From Anaeramoeba flamelloides (Eukaryota; Metamonada; Anaeramoebidae): a stretch of DNA of 64,000 bases. Location of the stretch: assembly GCA_027625915.1 (NCBI GenBank), contig JANTQA010000032.1, positions 5,146,001 to 5,210,000 on the forward strand. Reading direction: 5' to 3'. Under the pieces are notes generated by a model, which did not search any database, had not been told where the DNA came from, and saw only the letters and a list, made by a program, of their open reading frames with translations. Both the position numbers and the translations under genes were made by a program. This document shows, one piece after another, positions 57,056 through 64,000 of the stretch. Numbering within the stretch: the first letter of the stretch is position 1; each line of letters starts with the position of its first letter.

Positions 57056-57344
57056 ATATTTTATAATTAAAAAATGTACCTGGGATTATTTTCATGTCAG
57101 GTTTTTGTTTAAAATCTCAAATTTCTGGATTATATAAAATATTGTTAATTGCAAAATCAAATAATAAAAATTTTCACACAACTTTGTAAAAAAAAATTAC
57201 TACCCAAGAATTAAAATAAATCATCAAAATTTTCAATTCTAAAAGGGGAGTTAATACTTTAAGCATCTTTTAAGAATGGGAAAAAATTGAAATTTGCTAA
57301 TGATTTATAAAAATCTTTTTTTCGAAAGTTGTATGAAAATTTTT

Positions 57345-57771
57345 TTCCATTTATTTTGCAACAAATAGTAAAATCACCAAAGGTCTGTTACGTATTTAAA
57401 CATTAACAAATTTGACTCTTTATTTCTTTAGATCCAGAAGAACTATAAATGTCAAAAATTTAGGAAAAGGTAATTTTGTCAGATCAAATTCTTAATTGGA
57501 AATATATAAAAAAAAATACAACCATTATTGAGAATTCCATTTTTAGAGCTTTTTCTTGGAAGCTATACAATATTTGACAATGAAGAAACATGGTTGAGTT
57601 TCCATTGTTACTTCCAAATTTCAGAAATTAGTATCTGTTCTTGCTAAATTATATATTCCTAAATTTTCAAAATTGTATTGTTCTTCTGGATCAAAAGAAG
57701 TAAAGAGTCAAATTCGCTAATGTTTAAATATGTAAGAGCCCTTTGGTGACTTTATTTTAGATAGTCCTTAA
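57345..57771. mobile_element. 427-bp element related to family T3
   Basis: Arms of about 85-100 bases share ATTTAAACATTA, AATTTGACTCTTTA and GATCCAGAAGAAC as mirror blocks. The right end TTTAGATAGTCCTTAA matches the T3 tip at 25.2 kb. The left tip has degenerated. The interior has no frame. Confidence 0.6.
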
Positions 57772-58749
57772 ATTCAAATAGATTGTTGGAACATTATTAC
57801 TTTGGTATTGATCTTAGAAATTTTTAAAAATTATGATGAAAAAAGACGAATATACGATTTTATCTTTCTGGTAAAAGAAAAAAGAACGTTTAATTACTTA
57901 AAAAGTAGATATATTCAAGTTACAAAGTAATTTTACCATCCAATAAAAAAATTATAAAATCGATTTTAATTGTAAGACGATTGTAAAATGTAACGATGGA
58001 AGTGAAAAGTAAAATTTTTTAATTATTTTTTTTACTTTTTTTTTACTCATCAATTAAGATGTATGAAACTGAAAATCCTCAAACTTGATTAATACCCCTT
58101 GTTAAAAGCTTAAAGGCAATCTCACATTTAAAAAAAAATTTATATCATTTCTAAAAAAGAAAAAATTCAATTTTACTCTAGCTAATTATTTGTTCGAAAA
58201 ATTTGTTAAATTGAACATTCTTAAATTTTGGTTTTATAAAAGATGTTTTAATTTTTATTTTGATTCCAATAATCAATCTAATTATTGGACTTGGTTTTTG
58301 TCAGTACCAAAAAAAGTCATAAAATATAAAAGAAAATGTGGAACATTTCATTACTATTTTTCCTAAATTCTAATTAAACTAAATTTTATTGAACTTTTGT
58401 TGATTCGATAATATTTTGTTTGCTGAAAAAAACTTCGTCTATTGTTCTAAAAAAGTAAAAAACCATTTCTTTTCTTTCAAATTTGAAGAAAATTCAAAAT
58501 CCAAAACCCAGAAAAAAAAGAAAAACAAATATAAATAATTTTTTGTCACAAAAATTATTTTTTGGTTATTTAATTTCCAAATGAATCACCAAAATAAGAG
58601 GTTTTCTTCTTTTCTAATTCATTTATTCTTTTGAAATTTTGTTTTGAAACCAATTTAAAAATATTAAATTTACCTTTCTTTAATCATTTTTTTTCAAAAC
58701 CAACCTTTTCATTATCAAACAACTTGAACGAAATATCTTTTCAAACAAT

Positions 58750-59112
58750 ATGAGTCAAGCAGATCAATCAGATAACAACAATTGTACTAACAACGTCAAC
58801 AATTGTAATACCAACAATAACAACTTGAATTTAAACAGTAATTTTATGACAACAAATAATACTCTGAATACCAACAACAACTTTTCTTCCTTTAACAATA
58901 ATAATTTCAATACGAACAATAACAATTGGAACAATAACAATTGGAGTAACAACATGAGGAATAACTATAATTGGAATAACAACCTGAGGAATAACAACAT
59001 GAGGAATAACAATCTTAACAACACCAATTTTACAAATTACCAGTATTCTAGTTACAATACAACAAACCATAGAAACAATGTAAATCACCCAAGACAACTG
59101 TTTATGGGATAA
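58750..59112 (+). CDS. Asparagine-rich low-complexity protein, 120 aa
   Basis: ATG 58750 to TAA 59112 encodes a product with roughly half its residues Asn. It starts MSQADQSDNNNCTNNVNN and ends VNHPRQLFMG. In the middle, short units of the type W-N-N-N-x-(S/R)-N-N recur (WNNNNWSNNMRNNYNWNNN), with Trp, Arg and Met at regular intervals; the tail has several Tyr. The reverse strand is also open, as expected for a repetitive sequence. Composition is typical of prion-like or RNA-associated low-complexity proteins, but this is inference only. The ATG follows a CTTTTCAAACAAT-type leader and AT-rich flanks, and codons AAC and AAT are both used, arguing against simple repeat noise. No folded domain is present. 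Confidence 0.6.
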   Translation: MSQADQSDNNNCTNNVNNCNTNNNNLNLNSNFMTTNNTLNTNNNFSSFNNNNFNTNNNNWNNNNWSNNMRNNYNWNNNLRNNNMRNNNLNNTNFTNYQYSSYNTTNHRNNVNHPRQLFMG

Positions 59113-59498
59113 TTATCTCCTTTTAATAATTCATAATTCAATTTTTTGTTAATTCAAAAAATTTATTATCAATAAAACTTCATATTTTACAACTTTTTTT
59201 ATTTTTTTTTTTTTGTTTGATTTCTTAAGGCAATTTCGCTCTCTCTGTATTGTAAAAAATCGTGCAATAATTAGACAATTTCAATGGTAATTTTCTGTTC
59301 CAGCTGAGTTGAAATTTAACAGTTCCACTGAATTTAAGGGACTATAAATCAGTTTTCCTTTTAATCTCGAAAAAGAAAAGATTTTTTTTTTATATCAATT
59401 TAAGGGCTGAGTAGTTGTTTCCCCTTATTTCTCGAATCTGTAAAAGGGCTTAGATAAAAATTTGTAATGAGATTCAAGAACTGATTTTTATCATAATA

Positions 59499-59670
59499 CA
59501 ACCAGTTCCTCTTTTAAGACACAAACTTTCCGCGAAATTTAAGGCACAAAATTCAAATTCTAGTAAAGTAATTTGCGTTTAAAAAAAATTACAAATTTTG
59601 TGCTTTAATTTAGGATTTTTTTGTGCCGTAAATTGGTTGAAAGTTTGTCTCATAAAAGTGGAACTGACTG
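59499..59670. mobile_element. 172-bp MITE, CAGTCAGTTCC family M1
   Basis: The left end is CAACCAGTTCCTCTTTTAAG and the right end, read inward, is CAGTCAGTTCCACTTTTATG. Arms of about 70 bases share ACAAACTTTC and GGCACAAAA. TA precedes the left end (59497-59498); the right-side TA has changed. It is homologous to the element at 61590-61787 but more diverged. Confidence 0.65.
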
Positions 59671-60429
59671 TTCATCTAAAAAAGTTTTGTATTTTTTTGA
59701 AACACAATCTTTTTCTTGCCGAATAATTTAGTTAGCACTTTTAGAAAATTACAGATAAGAGACTAGATCTCAAAAAAGTTTAAGAAAACACTGTCGTGAC
59801 TAAGGTAAGAATTTGAATAATCATTATTATTATTCAAAGTTTATAAATTTTCTGATCTTTTTATTTTAGATACTAAACTAGTGAAAATAATAAGTATTAT
59901 ACTTATAAATATGACTTTAACAACGCTATTTAAATCCATTTTAGAAGACTTCAACTCATTTCTTTGAGGTATTTTTATAACAAAAACCCCAATTAATTCC
60001 CCAACTCGAGGATTTACAACATTGTAAAAATTAGTTTTGGTTCAAGGAAGCTAAATACTTTAACCATTAAAAGGCAAAAAAAACAAGCACTTCATTTTTC
60101 GGAGAAGAATTGAAAATTGATTGAATACCATTTCTTTGTTTTATAATATTGCTAAACTCCAGAAATGTTTTTTTTTTTTTTTTTCATGACTTAGAAAATT
60201 AATCTCCCAAAAAACAAAAAAAATAGGATCTATTATTTCAAAGAAAAAAAAAAAACCTTTTTTACAGAACTTTTAAAGGTGTAAAAAAGGAATTATAAAT
60301 TCCATGAAAAAAAAAAAAAATTCATATCTAAAAATTGTCCTATAAAGCACATTTTTGAAGAATGAGAAAAATTTGTTACAGTTAACAACATATGACGAGT
60401 GTAATGTTTTTTTTTTTTTTTTTTTGATT

Positions 60430-61460
60430 GTTTTGGATATTTCTTAACAAAAGTGGACTAAACGGGGAAATAAATCTAATTGAAAGGGTTGGAAACTATT
60501 TTACCCCTGTAAATTTTCAAAAAAGTGTGTTTCAGATAATACAAATACCAATTTTGACTTCAATGTTTATAATGATACAGTTGGAAGAAAAAGATGCTTT
60601 GAAGAACAAGTTTTTCAAATCATCATTAAAAATAATAATAAAAATGTTTTTTTTTATTGTATTTTTTTGTTATAAAACACAATTCCAAAAATTGGGGCAC
60701 ACCTTCAAAATCAATTTAATTCCAAGAAAAGTGATATTTGACTCTTAAATCGAAACATTAGATATTAACAATCAATGTAAATAATTTTAAAGTTAATTAT
60801 TTATCATTTTTTTTACATTATTTTTTGATTTTTGATTTTCAATAATTTTTTTGATTTTTTTTGGATTCTTTTTTTTTTTCAAATGAAAAAAAAATTAAAA
60901 TTTTTTACAAAACTTTTTGAAAATCTCAAAATCACTTTAAAGTGAAATTTAAAAGTTTTCTATCAAAAATGAAAAAAGATTCTTTTTTTATCAAGAAAAA
61001 ATTTTTTGAAAAAAAATCATGATATGGTGTACTAGGGCACATGGCCTACAAACAGACCTTATTATCATTTATGGAAGTGTGAATACTGAATATATTATTA
61101 ATGATATTATCAAAAAAATCAAATGTAATTCAACTCGCTAATTCAGAATATGGTGAGTTGAAATGGATTTTCCAAAAGGGTGGAGCTTGTCCACATACTT
61201 CAAAAAAAAACTCAAACTTACTTAAATCGGGGATGTAATGTTCTGGACCCATGACCCCCAATTCCACAAATTTAAACCCAATTGGGAATTTATGGATACT
61301 AAACTGAAAAATTGTAACCAAAAAACAAAGAAGAATTTTTAAAATTTTCACTAATGTATGGAATACTTTGAGTTGGGAAACCTTAGAAAATTAGTAAACT
61401 CTATATTTAAAAGGATAGATTTAGTTATCAAAAGACAAGCTGAATCTATTAATAGTTTTT
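60430..61460 (+). pseudogene. Decayed Tc1/mariner transposase gene
   Basis: Fragments in family order can be read in several frames. The first-Asp region (DNTNTNFDFNVYNDTVGRKR) is near 60.54 kb. MVWCTRAHGLQTDLIIIYGS (compare MVWGCFS...G) lies at about 61.03 kb. GACPHTSKKNSNLLKSG (the DNAPCHTS region) lies at about 61.18 kb, and TNLNPIGNLW (compare SPDLNPIENLW) at about 61.27 kb. These correspond to the DD34E transposase core. The gap between the first and second blocks is some 340 bases longer than in the family, so an insertion or duplication lies at about 60.65-61.02 kb. The gene is broken by several stops and frameshifts and is not functional. Confidence 0.65.
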
Positions 61461-61493
61461 ATTAATTTTTCTTTCAATAAAAATGGATTTTTT

Positions 61494-61912
61494 GGTAACC
61501 GTGTTCCAAAAATAGGGGCACACTTTTTTTTATTTTTTCTTTTTTATTTTTCGAATTGAATTTTAAATTTACTATAAAATATATAAATACAGTCAGTTTC
61601 ACTTTTAAGGCACAAACTTTCAACGAAATTTAAGGCACAATAAAAATCTCAAATTAAGGCACAAAATTTGGAATGAAATTTTTTACAAATTATTTTACTA
61701 GAATATGAATTTTGAGCCTTAATTTGAGATTTTTTATTGTGCCTTAAATTTCGTTGAAAGTTTGTGCCTTAAATTTGAAACTGACTGTAGTATTAATTAA
61801 ATATTTTCGGGTCTTTTATTATTTTAATGTTTAAGTAGCATGTATTTGGGAGTATATTTTTATTAATGTATTTTTTTTTTGTGTCCCATTATTTGGAATC
61901 GAGTTTATTTGT
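61494..61912. mobile_element. MITE M2 hosting a nested MITE
   Basis: The ends TAACCGTGTTCCAAAAATAG and (other strand) TAAACTCGATTCCAAATAAT are imperfect inverted repeats ending in TA. Without the nested insert it is about 220 bp. Its sequence matches, in reverse, 63843-64000 almost base for base (TGTATTTGGGAGTATATTTT). Outer ends also resemble 36766-36975. Confidence 0.65.
61590..61787. mobile_element. 198-bp MITE M1 nested in M2, TA target duplication
   Basis: It starts CAGTCAGTTTCACTTTTAAG and ends AAATTTGAAACTGACTG. The arms are about 70 bases and nearly perfect (AAATTTAAGGCACAAT in both). TA is present on each side (61588-61589 and 61788-61789). The paralogous M2 copy at 63843-64000 has a single TA at the same point (63963-63964), so the pre-insertion site is visible in this window. 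Confidence 0.85.
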
Positions 61913-62362
61913 TAAATTGGGTTTTATGCCTTATTTTGATTAATTTGCTTCTTATATAAGATATTATTGTTTGATATAAGGTGACAGAGTATTAAAAGCA
62001 ATTCAATCTGATTTCTCTGGAATATTTATCTATACCATTTCATTGGGTCGAAATACTTTCAAAAAAAAAAAGATTGTTGATTTATATTTTTCCTATTTGT
62101 TCATATTGTTCTCATAAAAGAAAAAAATTATTAAGATTTTTATTTATTAACTTTAAATAGCCAACAAAGCAGTGAGTAATTAACGAATGCTAGAAAATTT
62201 AAAATTTTTGAAATAGGTACACAAATTAAATATCGATAAATTATTTAGATTTGGTTATGGGTTGTTAATTATTATGAGATATTATTGTTTGGTATGGAAA
62301 AGTAAACAGAGGGTAATTTTTTTTTAATTTTTGGTTATACATTTTTAGGAATAAAAATTTAA

Positions 62363-62365
<3 letters not shown>

Positions 62366-62422
<57 letters not shown>
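62366..62422. repeat. TA dinucleotide microsatellite
   Basis: About 28 uninterrupted TA units. Shorter tracts lie at about 31957-31983, 45252-45276 and 45870-45895. Confidence 0.9.
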
Positions 62423-62425
<3 letters not shown>

Positions 62426-63059
62426 TAAAAAATCTTTGATTTTATACAATTATTTTGAATTTTTACAAACCTCCTTTGGCTTTTATTTATTTGTGAAAAA
62501 TAAATACAATTATTTTAATACAATATTGAAATCCTTACAAGAATTATTAAAAAGGGAAAAGGGTTAACTTTTAATTTCAATCTAAGAAATATTAAAAATT
62601 CTTTTGAAAGGTACTCTATAATCGTAAATGAAAAAATAATCACACTTTTGCAAATTGTGAAGAATAACTTTGTAATAATTTGTATTAATTGAATATTTTG
62701 ATCGTTTCCCACCCTAATAACTAAAATCTTTGAAAATATTTGTGAAATCAGGTTTTCTGGATAAAAAACTAATTATTATTAGATTTCGAATAAAATAGAT
62801 TTACAATTGCACTCTATGATGGTAATTTGGAACCAATCACCCTGTTTTGGTTTATATTGAGTTTTGAAAAATGGAAAAAAAAATGTATTGTTTGAAATGA
62901 TATATAATAATATTTGTAGAGTTCAAGGAATGGTGCAAGCCAAATAACAAAATTAGGGGCAAACTTTGTTATTATTTTTTTCTTTTTTCATTTGTCTTTC
63001 AAAAAATACAATGATTATACAATATTTATATTTATTAATCTAAACCATTTTCCAAAAAT

Positions 63060-63590
63060 TTTTACTCACTTTACAATGTTTATGGGGGTTGTTTTGAGGG
63101 TTTATTCTAGTATTCTTTACAAAAAATATTTTCAAATTTTTGGTCCAAAATCATTTTTTCTAATTTTGCAAATTTTAGTTTTCCTTTATCAAATTTTTGT
63201 TTTTCTTTTTTTTAAAAAAAGATCATGTGGAAAAAAAAGAGATCTTCGAAAAGACAAATAATAACTAAGAAAATTTCGACTATGTAATGTTTTTGAAAAT
63301 CAATTTAATTATTCATAAAAAATCTTGTTGTTCAACTTTTTTTCAGTAAAAGTTCAGTAATAAAAAAATCCGAAATGTTCTTTTCAAAAATTGTGACTCA
63401 CTTTTTTTAATTTTTGGTCTTTTTTTTTTTTTTTTAAATTAATTTTTAATATATCAGGCTCTTATAGATTTAGAATGACTTAAAATTGAATTACCAATCA
63501 GATTTAGTTATTAATTGTTCTTGAAAACTAAAGGATAATTTTTTTATTTCAATTTATAATTTCAGGTGAGACACAATTTTTGAAAAGGGA
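63060..63590. repeat. Dispersed repeat family R, copy 5
   Basis: It has CACTTTACAATGTTTATGGG, AGAGATCTTCGAAAAGACAA, AGTAAAAGTTCAGTAATAAA, TTAATATATCAGGCTCTTAT and GGTGAGACACAATTTTTGAA in order. It is the most complete copy and defines a unit of about 530 bases. The flank at 63720-63840 resembles 14510-14640. Confidence 0.6.
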
Positions 63591-63842
63591 TTTATATTGG
63601 CTATTGTCTCCTAAAAATTTAGTAAAATACCTTTTTATTCAAAAAAAAATAATTAAACAAATTTTTTTCTGATGAAAAATCTGCCCCCATTTTTGAAATT
63701 ATGCTTATTTCCTCATAGCACTAAAAAATATCATATTTTGAGTCTTAAAGGGGATCCAAAATGACGAATTATTAAGGTTATTTTTAAAAAAATATGACAA
63801 TATGAGTTACTATTTGTTATTTTAAAACTTGTGACTTAATAA

Positions 63843-64000
63843 GGTAAACTCGATTCCAAAAAATGGGACACACAGAAAAAATACATTAATAAAAATATAC
63901 TCCCAAATACATACTACTTAAACATTAAAATAATAAAAGACCAGAAAATATTTAATTAATACTATTTATATATTTTATAGTAAATTTAAAATTCAATTCG
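63843..64000. mobile_element. MITE M2, reverse copy, cut by the window edge
   Basis: It starts TAAACTCGATTCCAAAAAAT and runs as the reverse complement of 61552-61912, lacking the nested M1. The far end lies beyond the window. Confidence 0.7.

Noticed and set aside
58764-59097. Leu- and Val-rich minus-strand frames
   Set aside because: Antisense of an Asn-codon repeat; low complexity only.

Overview
The window is nuclear DNA from a unicellular eukaryote with a very AT-rich genome. The signs are spliceosomal GT-AG introns in most conserved genes, homopolymer A and T runs throughout, asparagine- and lysine-rich low-complexity protein segments, and a standard genetic code. Three eukaryotic housekeeping genes are clear: proteasome beta-5, V-ATPase subunit d and a MOB kinase activator. 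Gene density is low and several introns exceed 1 kb, up to about 4 kb, which does not fit a compact dictyostelid genome. An anaeramoeba-like or other free-living AT-rich protist is plausible, but the species cannot be fixed from this sequence.

Layout, left to right. 1-6567: an orphan multi-pass membrane protein (1921-2811, +), an inverted-repeat-bounded element (3681-4881) and an orphan charged protein with three exons (5295-6567, +). 6568-10899: gene-poor. 10900-19925: one ankyrin-repeat gene on the minus strand, eight exons, whose introns hold several transposon relics. 19926-24470: repeats and a reverse-transcriptase fragment. 24471-26875: proteasome beta-5 on the minus strand. 27290-28508: a dispersed element with TTAA ends. 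29398-29924: a short gene matching only the N-terminal part of nucleoporin Nup93/Nic96. 30001-33400: a T tract, a protein-like relic, a second copy of the TTAA-ended element carrying a tRNA-derived SINE, and other repeats. 34220-39697: V-ATPase subunit d, six exons, one 3.7-kb intron. 40440-42300: repeats. 42575-48173: a MOB kinase activator gene with two introns over 2 kb. 49270-50524: another TTAA-ended copy. 51293-52849: an intronless TPR protein with richer GC than its surroundings. 53400-57800: repeats. 58750-59112: a small asparagine-rich protein. 59499-64000: Tc1/mariner relics and short inverted-repeat elements, one nested inside another.

The genes do not form a pathway. The main large-scale pattern is invasion by many families of short non-autonomous inverted-repeat DNA elements. 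At least three families of different size share TTAA at both ends, others show TA target duplications, and one SINE has a clear 12-bp duplication. These insertions account for part of the unusual length of introns in otherwise ordinary genes. No prokaryotic-type operon, CRISPR array, rRNA gene or intact tRNA gene was found.
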